Part shown: one piece after another, positions 1-12,157 of the stretch
Position numbering within the stretch: the stretch's first letter is position 1
Layout of the letters: each line of letters starts with the position of its first letter
Translations under genes and position numbers: made by a program
Assembly: GCA_037074615.1 (NCBI GenBank)
Contig: CM073558.1
Span: 8,246,001-8,310,000, forward strand
Origin: Leucaena leucocephala
Lineage: Eukaryota > Streptophyta > Magnoliopsida > Fabales > Fabaceae
DNA length: 64,000 nt
Direction: 5' to 3'
The notes under the pieces: model-generated
Seen by the model: only the letters and a program-made list of their open reading frames with translations
Database searches by the model: none
What the model was told of the DNA's origin: nothing

Positions 1-329
1 TATGAGGTTTGAATATAGTGCCAACAGTATTTTGTCATAGTTTATAAATATTTTTATATTTTAATTTTAATTGTTTTTATGTTAACAATTAATAAATTTT
101 ATTTTATCAGTTTATTTTTAAAAATCTCTTTATTTTATATTTTGATAACTTACCTATTATTTAGTTAGTATCTATATTAACTATAATTAATAGGAGATGA
201 ACAAAGACTAATGCTTATAATTACAAAAACGGCAAGGACTCTAAGAAAAAAGTTACATGGAACTTATTAAAAATATATAAAACTATAAGGATTTAAATAT
301 TAATTTTGTCTAATAATCAACTCAAATCA

Positions 330-460
330 TGCTCACGTGCATTTCACATGGCTAATGGGGGTGGTCCCCACTAAACAAGGGAGCCCCGTTGATAATAGCC
401 TTAGTAATTTCCACGTGCAAGAGAGAGAGAGAGCAGTAGGAGGGCCCACAATGCGTGTCG
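330..460. promoter_or_regulatory. GC-richer island with G-box and GGGCCCAC motifs
   Basis: Seen: two CACGTG G-boxes (334-339 and 412-417), a short inverted GGTCCCCAC/GTGGTCC-type stretch near 360, a GA run at 420-433 and GGGCCCAC at 442-449, all within 120 bases of otherwise AT-rich DNA. Known: G-boxes and GGGCCCAC (TCP-type) elements are common in plant promoters. Inference: possible remnant or distal part of a promoter. No transcribed gene follows on either side within the window, so the role is unproven. Confidence 0.25.
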
Positions 461-1779
461 TTCTTCTGACAATGGCAGAAAGCCAGCAACCACAACATTA
501 ATGGACGAAGAATGAATGGGAAGCACATATATTTAAATTTGTTGATTGTAAAAAAAATAACAATTACATATAAATTTAAAAAGAAAATTATTAAAAAAAT
601 ATTATAAAATTTATTATCTAAAGATATACAAAGATAAAACTTATCTGAACAATTTTTATCTACATGCAAATATTTACAATTTTATATATTATTAAAAATA
701 TATTATATATAGTTAAAAAAATTACACCAATAGCCTAAATTATTAAATAAATTTTAGGTATTTTTAGGTGATAAATTTTAGAAGGAATTTTTTTAGCAAT
801 TTCTTATTAAATAATTCATTTAAAATTATATGATGATTTTGAATTTGTTTTAAGAATTTAATAAAAAGTGCCCTACAAGATTTATTAGGGGAAATCTTAA
901 AAAAATATTATTTAAATTTAAAATTTTAAATCAATTTGTTTAATACAATTTCTAAACTATTTATTACTCTTATAAAATAAATTATAGCACATTTTTATAA
1001 TAATTCCTGATTTATAATTTTAAAATTCTAGTGGCCTTTTTTGAAATTTTATTATTTATTAAATACATTCAATTAAATATTGGAAAGTTAATTAATGATT
1101 TAAGTGACTTGTAAAAAGTAACAAAATAAGAAAAATAAATAAATAAATAATTTCCTCCCTTTTTTTATATAAGATACTAATGCACGAATTATGTAGATTA
1201 AAAATTAGTTAAAATGGGTTTTCAATAATAAATATGTTAAAAAAATTGTAAAATATATTCTAAAAAACTTTTATTTATGAAGAGAATGAGTAAAATAAGA
1301 GAATAAGTATATAATTTATTAATATAGCAAAAATAACCAACAATTAATTGGAGTGAAAATAAGAAAAAATAATACTAAAAAATTTAAACAATCTATTGCT
1401 TTTTCCTATCATAAGTATAATGTTAGATAATAAATTTATTTTAATTTTAAATATAAAACTTTAATTTATTTTAATTTTTAAAATTATAATTTTTTTAAAA
1501 AATATCCTTATATAGTTACACATATTAAAACTTTCTATTAAATATAATTCAAATACACATGATTAAAATGAGTATTTTAAAAAATTAAATAAATACACAT
1601 GATTAAGGGAATATTTTAAAAAACTAACTCATAATTATTATAAATAATTAATTTAAATAATTTTTTAATTTATTTATATTAATTAAATAAATTTTATATT
1701 AAAAATAAAAAATAGTAATATCTTTTATAAATAAAAATATGTAATCTTGAAGAAAAAAATTCTCATACATAAGACTAGG

Positions 1780-1990
1780 AGATGAATAAGAGAGGGATGG
1801 GTCCCAGTGGACTAAATGATAGAGTGGAGGGTGGGTGGGACGCACGAAATAGGTGGGTGAATGGGGAGCACAGAGACGACTTGCAGTGCTGCCCCAAGAC
1901 ATAGGGCATCCTGTCCATTCTCTTTGACCACAATCACTTCCCATTCCCTCTCTTGTTGAGGACCACCTTTAAAGTCCCTCCTCTTGTCCA
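1780..1990. other. GC-richer island of unknown role
   Basis: About 200 bases with clearly higher GC than either flank, containing GTCCCAGTGG and GGGTGGGTGGGACGC-like stretches. An open frame of 81 codons crosses it on the minus strand but has no recognisable domain and ends in low-complexity residues. It could be an old gene or promoter fragment. Confidence 0.25.
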
Positions 1991-2205
1991 AAACCTTTCT
2001 TGTTTGTATGTATCAATTAATCAAGATAAAATACTCATCTAATTTTATTTATGATACAAAAGAATATATTTTTAATATTATTTATAAATAACATCATTAA
2101 TTTTTTATATAAATATATAATTTTATTATCCATTTATTATTGTATAGATTTTATTCTTATAGAGTATAATATATATTAAATAACAATTAAATTAGAATGT
2201 TGTTA

Positions 2206-2468
2206 CTCCTTTAATCCTATTTATAACTTATTTTTAATATATTTCACACAAATCAAGTAAAACTTTAAATCTTATTAAATATGCCATAAAATTCAACAAT
2301 ATTCAAATTTTACTTTTATTTAAAATAAATTATACACAATAGAAATAAAGTCGATAATAATAAATGAAAGGTAAAATAATATATTCATATTAAATATTTA
2401 TCTCTCTTCCTTATAAATAGGATCAAATTAAACATTCTTTCTCTACTCTATAAATAGGACTAGAGAAG
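2206..2468. mobile_element. Stowaway-like MITE (Tc1/mariner type)
   Basis: The left end reads CTCCTTTAATCCTATTTATA and the right end is its imperfect inverse (TATAAATAGGACTAGAGAAG). A TA dinucleotide lies directly outside both ends (2204-2205 and 2469-2470), the target duplication expected for Tc1/mariner-type elements. The length of 263 bp and the AT-rich non-coding interior fit a Stowaway MITE. Related ends recur near 11711, 11928 and 42381. Confidence 0.65.
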
Positions 2469-2901
2469 TAAATTTTAAGGCATAATTAATAAGGTTTAAA
2501 GTTTTTATTGGTTTCAGCTAAACATATTGATAATAACTTACAAATAGAATTACAGGGGTACTCATCTAGCCTATTTATCCAGAAGAGAGATAATATTTTT
2601 TTAGGTCATATTTATAAGTCACATCATTAAATTTTTTATATTAATATATAATATTAAGTTTCATTTATTATTATGTAGACTATTATTTTTTTAGAAAGTA
2701 AAGTTGAATAGTTATTAAATTTTAAAGTAGAATTAATAATTTTTAAATTTTATTTTAGTCCCTACAAAAAATGTTGAAAATAACTTATAAAATGAGTATA
2801 AAATTTGGAGAATTACAAATAGGTCCCATGCAAGAGAATTTATCATTAGGGAGTCCCTTAAAATCATGAAATAATTAAAAAGTCCCATGGGACTTATGTC
2901 A
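2469..2901. other. AT-rich spacer with AAAAAGTCCC repeat motif
   Basis: No coding sequence. At 2812-2890 there is a GGAGAATTACAAATAGGTCC block followed by an AAAAAGTCCC block. Related text (ATTACTAAAAAGTCC) recurs at about 12010-12070 and, inverted, at about 33400-33480, so this is probably an end of a dispersed repeat. Confidence 0.35.
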
Positions 2902-5393
2902 TGTTACCCTTATATATATATATATGCAATTGGAAGCTAATTGAACCCCTTATAAACCTTTTAAAGTGAAAATAATGAATTTTTAAAAATTATTTTCTAG
3001 GGTACTGTTCATATGGTAAATTTCATATTACAGACCCTAATTTCAAAAATTCATAATTAATTCTCGAAAAATTAAAATGAAATGGCTCAAATTCCTAATA
3101 GAAGCTTTTTTATTAATCTTTGAGGGAAAAAAAAGAAACTGAGATTTCATTGGCCTAATAAATATAATTTAATTATTAAAATTATTGTTCATTTGGTAAA
3201 TTTGGATGCTTCCAGTTTTTAAGCCTTAAATTTAAAAATTTATTTATCCTCATTCACATATCCAAATATGACGTATTACCTAACCTTTTAAAGATCAAGA
3301 CATGTACTTTAAGCTCACAAAATCTCGTGTTAAATTTATTCATTTGCTATATCAATTTGTCTTTAGAAGTCACTGCCTCATAACCCACGAGTTACTTTTT
3401 TCTAGATTTTATCTTTACCTTTGAAAAATCATATTAAATTGAAAACTTAAGTTATTGAGGTGATCGTAGTGTCCATTTAAAGCTCAACATCTTAAATTTA
3501 ATCATACCAAGTATCATAATATAACACGTCCAACAAAGTATTTAAAATAACGTCACAAGGCTATTGCATCCAGAGAGTATACATGCCAAGGCTCATTTGA
3601 GTTCTTCACAATGTATGTCACCATAAATATTTTACATACAAGCTTAAGGATCCATATTTGGACCTTTTCATTTTGATGGTTAAGCAACTATAACATGATC
3701 AATTGTATGAAAATAATGAGATTTCAAAGAAATCTCAATAGTAAGATATATAAACTATAATATAATGCTTTCTTGATTATAATTCTTAACATATTATCAT
3801 GATATAGGAGCTAAGTTTATATGATCCATAAGCAATCTCTAATATGCATATTGTCATGACATAAAATGCAAGGAGTTGCAACCATATAACCATCATCATC
3901 ATCATAAACATCATAAGCTCAACCAATAATCACAAGCAACAAGTAAGCAATCAATCAAACATAATTAACATTATAGTTAGATATACTTATGACCTCTTAT
4001 GGATTCCTTGAAATGTTCTTCTTGAATTGGTGCTCTCCTCAAACAAATATCAAAACATATACATTGCAAAGTAATGGCATGTTACAACTCAATTTAAAAC
4101 ATCATTCCAAAGACTAGGTTCACTTAGCTTCCTTTCTTATTCAATTTTAGGACGTTTGCTTCTATTCATCCAAACTAAATTCTCAAGGTTCAGTCCCACA
4201 TAATTTTTCATGTAGAATCTAATTATAAAATTATAATTTAAAAAATTTAACTCCTCCATGTCTATACAGAACCCTATGGTTCTCCTTGCCTGTGGGTGTT
4301 CAGATTATGGGGTATTTATAGACCAAACTATGTGTGAATTAAGGGCATGGATTAATCTTGTACTATTGAAATCAGTGGCCAAGATTGACTCTTCCAACCA
4401 CATTACATCATTCATGACATCACTAGGGCAAGGTGGAGTCTCACATGGAGGAAATTCATATTAGAAAAATTCAAGTCCAATTCGGTATAGGCTGGGTTAG
4501 ATTTTCCAAAAATCAGACTGTTTTCTGAATCTAATTTTTATAAAATTTCATAATATATTTTTTGAAATTAAATCTAGTGTTTATATTTGTCTATCCATTG
4601 AAAATCTTAGACTGGGTATAACTTTAATTATTGGCCCTTGAAAATGACCAAAATGCCATCGGTTGACATTTATTTACTATATTAACCCTAGGGGAATCAT
4701 TTTCTTTTAACACTTTATCAAGGTATTCCCTGCCTTGGTCAACTATTTCTTTACCATCTTTGAATTTGTCCAAAGTGAAATGACTAAAATGTTCTCCATT
4801 CATCTATATTTATTTTTATAACAGAGGGGTATTTCTGTATTTTTTGCACTTTTCAGGATATTTCTGGTCACTGATCCCTATCCTAGACTTGCCTAATTTT
4901 TCTATCCAGGTTATGACTTTTTATTGGATATCTGATCCAATATTATCTAAAAAATATTTACTGAAAATTTAATTATTTTAGAAAATTATATCAATTAATC
5001 GGGACCTCAACTTAAAATTCTAATCTATATAGAGCTGATCAGAAAAATCTCTTCTATTTGTTCCTATTTTCAAATCATGGGTTTATAGATCTTTTCTATA
5101 ATGACGTTTAGGTTTCAATCTTTTTCAATAATTCCATCCATATCCCTTCTTTTCAAAAATGAAATTTAGGTCCCTTAGTTTTAAAAATTCCTTAGGTCCC
5201 TAAATTTTCCATTATTCTACTTTATGAACTCAAATTATGCTTTAAGACTTTACAATTAAGTCCCTTTGAACTTTACAATTATGCCATAAGGAACTTTCTT
5301 TCTTTACAATTTAGTGCCTTAATCTAATTACATTTTAACCTGTTCCTTCTTTAGGCTTTATTTACACTGGATATAAAAATTAGGGATATGACA
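2902..5393 (-). mobile_element. Ty3/gypsy LTR (3' LTR of the adjoining pol remnant)
   Basis: Read on the minus strand it starts TGTCATATCCCTAATTTT directly after the pol end and a purine-rich tract (AAGGAGGATGAAAA), and ends near 2902 at a CA. It carries a TATA box (4311-4320), the repeated 'TTTAGGTCCCT' text typical of plant gypsy LTRs, and a GAGATTTC...GAAATCTC inverted pair near 3720. It aligns by eye along its length with the LTRs at 17909-24132 (for example the ATGACCAAAATGCC block at about 4645 and 23165). The lower boundary is inferred from TG...CA logic only. Confidence 0.6.
4311..4320 (-). promoter_or_regulatory. TATA box of gypsy LTR
   Basis: TATAAATACC on the minus strand, about 1.08 kb inside the LTR start. 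The same position in sister LTRs holds the same motif (21345-21354, and a near copy at 22835-22844), so it probably marks the U3/R boundary. Confidence 0.5.
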
Positions 5394-7178
5394 TTTTCAT
5401 CCTCCTTAAAATAAATTTCATCGTCAAAATTTACAACATAACTTAAGAAAATAGTTCTAGATACTTCTCCTTTATTCCTTCTTCAGCTTTCCAGGTAGCT
5501 TCATTCTCCATTAGTCCCTTCCATACCACTTTGAATAGAGGAATTTGCTTGTTTCACAACTGCATGACCTTTTGATAAATGATTTGTACTAGTCCAACCT
5601 CCTACTTTAGGTTGTCTTATAGTGTTATATCATCTTGCACGATCACATGTGATGGGTTTTAGATATACTTCTTTAAATAGGAAACATGAAATACATCGTG
5701 AATATGATTGAGATTTAGGGGAAGAACTAATTTATAGGCCATAGATCTTGCTTTAGTAAGGATCTAAAATGGTCCTATATATCTCGGAGGTAGCTTCTTT
5801 AGTTTAATAGACTGACTGACTCCTGTAGTTAGAGTTAGTTTAAGAAATATATGTTCGCCTTCTTCAAACTCCAATAACTTCTTTTTGACATTGGCATAAC
5901 TTTTCTATTTACTTTGAGTCATTAAAAGTCTCTTTTTGATCAAGTCAATTTGTGCTGCAATTTAATCTACTATACTGGGACTAAACATTCTCCTTTCACT
6001 CAGCTCTACCCAGCATAAAAGGGACCTGTACTTCCACTCGTAAAGTGCTTTGAATATGGCCATCTGAATACTAGTCTGATAGCTGTTGTTATAAGCAAAT
6101 TCCATCAATGTCTAGATTATTCTCTCAAACTATTCATCTGTCTGTGGATAGTAGACTGTGCTAAATCTGATAGTAGTGCCATTTCTTTATGCAGAGCCCT
6201 CTAGAAAATTGATGTAAACATAGGGTCTCTATTAGAAATAATTCTGCTTAGGACACCATGCAGCCTAAAAATTTCCTTTATGTACAAATTTATCAGATTC
6301 TCGAGAGAATCCCTTACATAAGTTTCCAGGAAATGAGTTGACTTTGTTAATTGATCAATCACTACCAATATAACATCATGGTTGGCTAAAGTCATAGGTA
6401 ATCCTTTTACGAAGTCCATGGTAATACTATCCCATTTTCGTTCAGGGATCTCCAGAGGTTTTAACTTTCCTACTAGTTTCTAATGTTTGACCTTTACTTT
6501 CTAACATGTCAAGCATTTTGATACATAGGCCATACCATCTTTCTTTATTCCATGCCACCAAAATAAACTATTAACATCAAGATATATGGTTATACCTGGA
6601 TGCATCATATACTTACTTTTATGAGCTTTATATAAATTTTTCTCCCTTAATCTTGCTATATTAGGGATATATGGTCTTCCCCTGAACCATAAGAATCCAT
6701 CTTAGAAGATTTCAAAATTATTAGTTTTCTCTCTCTCTAGCTTATTTTAAAAAATTGCTGCTACATTATCATGTTCCTGGGCTTCCTTTATCTCATCCTC
6801 AATTAAATCCCTGACATGCGTACCTCCATAAGAACTTTCTCTTATCTATATTTGATAGAAAGGACTTTAATCTTTGACATCTTCTACCAGTTTTAGTTCT
6901 TTAATCATCAGGGTTGCCACCTACACTGCCTTCCTACTTAAGGCATCAACTACAACATTATCTTTCCTTGGATGGTATTTAATTTAGAAGTCATAATCTT
7001 TCAATAACTCTATCTATCTTAGTTGTCGGATATTCAATTCTTTTTTATCTTGCAAGTACTTCAGGCTTTTATAGTCACATAACAACTCTATGCTCACTTC
7101 GTACAGATATGTCTCCATATCTTGAGAGCATAGACTACCACTGCTAGTTCTATATCATGAGTGGGAATTAATTTTAGC
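5394..7178 (-). pseudogene. Ty3/gypsy pol remnant: RNase H end, integrase, C-terminal tail
   Basis: Minus-strand translation shows, in order: an RNase H segment (PTHDIELAVV, then ALKIWRH and a DYKSLKYLQDKKELN-like stretch near 7030-7170), the 'YHP.K.N.V.DALSR' linker near 6940, the zinc-binding cysteines of integrase (C..C pattern near 6520), the integrase core (MDFVKGLPMTL... and VVIDQLTKSTHFL, 6201-6419, including LHGV and SNRDPMFTS), and the C-terminal part ending about 5400 next to the LTR. Known: this order is that of Ty3/gypsy pol. Gag, protease and most of reverse transcriptase are missing; homology stops abruptly at about 7178. Frames are broken by several stops, so it cannot encode a working polyprotein. 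It is the 3' half of a truncated element whose 3' LTR is 2902-5393. Confidence 0.85.
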
Positions 7179-7184
7179 TAGAAG

Positions 7185-8285
7185 ACCAAGAGTACTAAAA
7201 ATTGAGAGAAACAGGCTAAGTTGTGTAAGCTAATCTTCTACTTGGTATCATCAGATCATTGTCCTAATGAATTATATGATGAATGTGAATGTGTTAGGAC
7301 CTTGAGACATCTAAGAGGATATTAAGATGATGTTGACCGAAAAGTTTCATGGTTGGAAGATTAAGAGCAAGTTCAAGAACAAGGGAGAAAGTGTATGCTT
7401 AAGGTAAATTGACTTTCCTCTTTATGTACTTGATATCATATGTTTATGTATTGACATATATATGATGATTGAATGATGTTGTGAGGTGATAAATGATATT
7501 GAAAATATTGTTTATAACATGCTTCCCATAGCCATATATTTTTATACAAAGCATAAAGTATGATGGGATGTCACTAATTAAAGAAAGTTAAGTAAAATGA
7601 CATATCATGCATTAGCATCTATTTTGCATATATAAGTGGTAATATTTGCTACTGAGATTCTCTAGAATCTCACCCTCTCATAACCAACCATAACAGGTCA
7701 ATTATGATGGAAGACTTATGCTTGAAGGAGCTAAAGAATAGAAGTAGGTAAGTGAAGAAAATGTATGTTCTAACATGTGATGTATGATTTATCATTTTAT
7801 GTAATGACTTATATTATGCCAAATTATGTGACAGAGAAATTTTGTTTTGGCTCCATTTTGATCTAGCAAATGAATAAATTAATCCATGAAATTTGGTTTA
7901 CATGTAGAAAACATTCTAAGCTTTAAATTTGGTGTACATTAAGAGAAATGAATTTTCAAAGTTAGGGGTTAGAATCTGGAGTAATCGTAATGAACAATAA
8001 TCGTAATGAATTAACTATATTGAATATGCAAGTAAATATCCAGATTTATATATTTTCCTTAAAGAGATATGAAAGATCTTCAAGTAAAAATTTGGATCAC
8101 CTCCATACAATTTTTGTATAATTAGTTATGATTTTTTGAATTTAGATTGCCAATTTAAAAAATGAACAATGAATAATACCCAAGGGCCAAATTGAAATTT
8201 TTTAATTTTTGACCCAAAGTAATGCTTTCGCTAGTTAGTTTTTAGCCAAATTAAATACCTCACTCTACCTCTAGCTCCACATGAA
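7185..8285 (+). mobile_element. Gypsy LTR fragment in inverted orientation
   Basis: Sequence from about 7185 matches the reverse complement of 17990-19140: the 'gaatgtgttaggaccttgag' block at 7288, the CTGAGATTCTCTAGAATCTC block near 7653, CATAACAGGTCAATTATGAT near 7690 and the TTGTATAATTAGTTATGATT block near 8112 all have counterparts there in the same order. It is therefore the U5-side third of the same LTR family, here on the plus strand and joined to a minus-strand pol fragment. The outer end (about 8285) is approximate. Confidence 0.65.
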
Positions 8286-9564
8286 CTTATTTTTCTCCTA
8301 TTAATATAAAACTCTGTCACTTATCCTAATCCGAAACTAACTGGCGATTACTTCGTTGTTGTGTTCCAAGCCATGTAATTTTTTATCTTCATCTTCTTCC
8401 ATTTTTTAATAAGATTGTTTAAACATAATGAGGTTTGTGTTGGAAGACTGATTCAAACTCTGGTCCAATATATTTTAGTAGGAAGTTGTAAGTGGTTAGC
8501 GAGGTATAACATTACCTCTGTAATTCCTCTCTCTCTCTCTCATATTAGTATCTCTTTGTTCCTTTCTCTGCTATACATAATCTCTATTTTTCTTTAAATT
8601 AGTGGTTTGATTTGTGCTACAATATTCTTTTATATTTATTTCAGTGCTACAATATTCTTTTCTTGATAAACACTTTGATTTCTGATTATCATTGAATTCC
8701 TTTGGTTGATTTTAATTTACATTTTTCTATGGTTAATGTTAGTGTTAAATTTTCCATAATCTAATTATATTTTTCACTCAATCCTTTATAGGCTTTGGGG
8801 TATTGGTCTTGCAAGTTATGCGGTAGACTTTATACTTGTTCTATAGTGAGAATTATGATGTTTATCTTTAAGGCATTAATCTTTACTTGAATTTATCTTA
8901 ATATTTCCCTTTTTTCTTGTAATATTAAGATGTCATGTTAGAATAATCCACTTTGAAGTGTTGTTAGTTTAAGCCATTTATTATAATAGTGGCCCGTGGA
9001 ATGCTAGAAATGTTGTGGAAGGACCAGAAAGAGCCACTTCAAAGGAATTAAAATATAGTAGGTTGGTCCATTCATGCATTGGATGAATCACATGCTTGTT
9101 TTTCACGTATTCTAATAATTTATAGCTTAAGAAAGAGTTTACCAATGATTTTGAGTATACAATTACTAACATATGGGGGTTTTCAGTCACTTCATCTAGT
9201 AGCCAACCATATCTATCTTGTTCAAAGTTGTTGCTTATAAGGCTAAAAAATCTTATAGACAGACTATAATAGTGGAAATATATTGTTAGATATTTCTTAA
9301 TTTAGCTTTAATTTTTTAATTGGCATACAATTGGGAGATTTTCTTATGGAAAATGTTGCGCAAAAAAGGAAAGAATAATTAAATTCTTGATGCATGATTG
9401 TATTTCTGTAAGTGAAAGAAGATTATGAGTTGAAACATCGAGTAATAGCTCTGACCTTTTAGATTAATCTACTCAAATTGCTTAGGGTAGATATATTGCC
9501 CTAAGCAAATTAGATTGAATTTTCAAATGTGTTAGCTCAATTTGAAATCTTACATTTATATGGT
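8286..9564. other. Unassigned spacer
   Basis: Moderately AT-rich DNA. Short open frames (8415-8597 plus, 8981-9190 minus) show no recognisable domain. A CT run lies at about 8527-8542. I see no repeat ends and no match elsewhere in the window. Confidence 0.4.
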
Positions 9565-10076
9565 TACTTTATCAGCTAGTGGAAAGCTTTTGAGTTGGAT
9601 GCTTGTGGTGGCTTGTGACACTGTCGAAGAATTTACATGGTGTTAAAGTGCTATCTTTGCTACTAGGCAACTAACAAAGTAGGAGAAAAATATAGATGGA
9701 CAACTTCCATTGTAACTAAGAATGATTTTATTTGTAACTTATTTGAAACACTGATGTGCATTGTCTTTATGTATAGACATTGGGTGTTGATAATGATATA
9801 TTTTGTATTTTTTGTTACCAATTAGGTTGTGAATGTTATATCAAATTTTATGTAATTTGAAATTATGTAAGGTCAGAATATGTAACTTGAAATGTTCTTA
9901 TATCATAATTTTATATCAAATTTTTAGTAGTAGGGAATTATGAAGTGAGAGTGTCTATATTGACAAGTTATTGTGTTGGCAATAATTGATAGATGTTAAA
10001 ATTGACAACTCTTTTTACATCATTATATCACATTAACTCATGAAAATCTAATAAGCAACATTAAGTGAACATGAAG
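9565..10076 (+). repeat. Left inverted arm of the long-TIR element
   Basis: Uninterrupted arm of about 512 bp. It gives the empty-site version of the right arm: the CCTAC target (GTAGG at 9930-9934) is intact here, whereas in the right arm an LTR has entered at this point. Confidence 0.75.
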
Positions 10077-10734
10077 AATTGAGAAGTCAAGAGCAAAGAA
10101 TTGACAAGTATGGGGTGTATGTAATGACAAGCGATGGTGCCTGCATTAACAAGTTACTTTATTTAACTTGTCCATCAAATTTTTTATAAAAGTGGCTTGT
10201 CAATATAAGTACCCTCACTTGTTATTGCAAGCATTTTTATTTGTCAATTATTGCGTCTTAACTTGTCATTTATGTGATGCCAAAAGTCTAATATAAAGAT
10301 ATATTTTATGATAGAAAGTTATATATATATTCTCCACTTGCAGTTATATATGCTAATATAAAATGATTTGTTTGTTAATATCAACCAATATGTTGCCATT
10401 ATAGGTACTTTGACTTGTCATTTCCTTATTGCTAACTTGTCAATAATGATTGAATACTAACAAAATCATATAACGAATAGATGTGGTTTAAATGTTAGTC
10501 ATATAGAAGGAATGTATTTTTTTATGGGTTGTGAAATAGGTGTAGAAAGTCATGATGGTAAATTTTTATATCTTTCATCAATCTCCACCTTTTGGATAAT
10601 AGAGTAAATCTTGATGAATATGATTATGTGTGTTGTATTACTTTTATATTTTATGCAAAGAACTGGTGTAATTACAAAGTAGATACATATGAAGTTATAT
10701 TCTGACCTTAATGGTGTTGGAACCAATACCCCCA
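10077..10734. repeat. Core segment rich in ACTTGTCAAT/ATTGACAAG motifs
   Basis: About ten copies of an ACTTGTCAAT-like decamer, in both orientations, lie between 9966 and 10446 (for example near 10092, 10198, 10245, 10262, 10411 and 10437), with further copies at 12690-12755 in the other arm. Known: short subterminal repeats next to terminal inverted repeats are transposase-binding sites in several DNA transposon classes. No coding sequence is visible. Confidence 0.5.
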
Positions 10735-11225
10735 ATTGTTATTTTCCCCTCATAAGTTGTCATTTCTTTTTGTTTGAGTTGTTATAGCATGCCCAGTGAT
10801 TTGTATTTCATTCCCCATTAAGTTGGGAACCAATGCCCCTAGTTGTTATTTTCATCCCCGTAAGTTGTAATTCATTTTTGCTTGAGTTGTTATGGCATCC
10901 TTATATAGTTTTATTTCATTTCCATTAAGTTGCGAACTAATGCCCCCAACTGTTATTTTCACCCGACAAGTTGTCATTCATTTTTGTTTGAGTTGTTATG
11001 GTGTCCCCATAGAGTTGTATTTTGTTCCTCATTAAATTGGGAATCAGTGCCCCTAGTTGTTATTTTCACCAACACAAGTTGTCATTCATTTATGTTTGAG
11101 TTGTTATGGCGTCTCCATAGAGTTGTATTTTGTTCCCTATTAAGTTGGGAACCAATACCCCGTAGTTGTTATTTTCACCCCCACAAGTTGTCATTCTTGC
11201 ATGTTTGAGTTCTTATAGAATGCTT
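10735..11225. repeat. Minisatellite, ~107-bp unit, about 4.5 copies
   Basis: The block TTGTTATTTTCACC...ACAAGTTGTCATTC recurs at 10735, 10843, 10950, 11057 and 11165, a spacing of 107-108 bases. Each unit also holds TTTGAGTTGTTATGGC and CATTAAGTTGGGAAC. The 92-codon open frame at 10930-11208 is produced by the repeat and is not a gene. Confidence 0.85.
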
Positions 11226-12157
11226 GTATAGATAAAAAAATGGATAACGAAGTATTAATTTGTTGTTAAATTTCCTTCCAAATTAAGTAATTTAATGTCA
11301 TATAAGTTCAATAGACCATCAAATAACAACATAAAAATGCTAAATTACTTTTAAATCTTTCATTAGAGTAATTGTCACTAATTGCCAACTATGTTACTAA
11401 TAACCACATTCCTATTTAGACACTAATATTTACTAATTTTTTCTTTGTTTGGGTTCTTGCCAACTGCAATAGACAATACTTGTTCCCTATGTGAGTTGTT
11501 CGGGTGAGTCACAAGCCACCCTTAATTGGTTGAGTCTTCATTAGAGTAATTTGGCATTGTGTAACCTTCCTCATTCAAGCCTTGTCATCCTAACATTGTA
11601 ATCATGACAAGACAGGAAACTCGGTCCTTAATTGTTTGATGATTTTAGGGGACTTTTTTATAATTAATTGTCTTCCAGAAGACCTCAATGCAATTCTCTC
11701 TTTAAGATATTACTCCTCCGATTCTTAATATAGGGACTTAATTGGAGAGTTAATTTTGATCTTAAATATAAGATCTATATTTTTATATTTAGTATATTTT
11801 TCCTAAATTAGCCTTATTCAGTGACAAAACTAAGGGAGGGACAAGAGGAGCGGCTGCACCTCCTATTGGCCGAAATTCCCCTGTACCTCTTGCACACTCA
11901 AACTATTATATTTATAATATTATACTCCATTTGGTCATAAATATAAGTTAGATAGGGAGTTCACTTTGATTATAAATGTAAGATTTCAATCCACTTTTTC
12001 TACCAAAATTATAATGGGATAATTACTCAAAGGTCACTTGGAAGCCATTTTATTACTAAAAAGTCCTAGGAAATGTCCAAACTATTATAAATTCCTATGG
12101 GATTTGTGGGTAAAAGAATCTAATTTTGGATTTACCAAGCTACCCTCATTGATTGGT
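11226..12157. other. Element core between the two arrays, with MITE-like ends
   Basis: Non-coding. TACTCCTCCGATTC (about 11711) and TACTCCATTTGGTC (about 11928) resemble Stowaway MITE termini, each followed by GAGAGTTAATTTTGATC- or GGGAGTTCACTTTGATT-like text, so two decayed copies of one family are likely. An ATTACTAAAAAGTCC motif lies at about 12051. No gene seen. Confidence 0.4.

Larger units (their letters stand above)
1..2203. other. AT-rich DNA, no gene recognised
   Basis: Very AT-rich sequence with long A and T runs. The only open frames are short, uninterrupted by chance, and have no recognisable motif. Two GC-richer islands inside it are listed separately. I see no transposon ends in the rest. 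Confidence 0.6.

Noticed and set aside
352..669. 105-codon minus-strand open frame
   Set aside because: Half of it is low-complexity AT-rich translation; no motif; a promoter-like island is a better reading of the GC-richer part.
8981..9190. 69-codon minus-strand frame starting MTENPHMLVIV
   Set aside because: No recognisable domain, no conserved context, and not found as a continuation of the MEI2-like fragment.
10930..11208. 92-codon open frame with an internal repeat (SFLFELLW / SFMFELLW)
   Set aside because: The amino-acid repeat is the translation of the 107-bp minisatellite.
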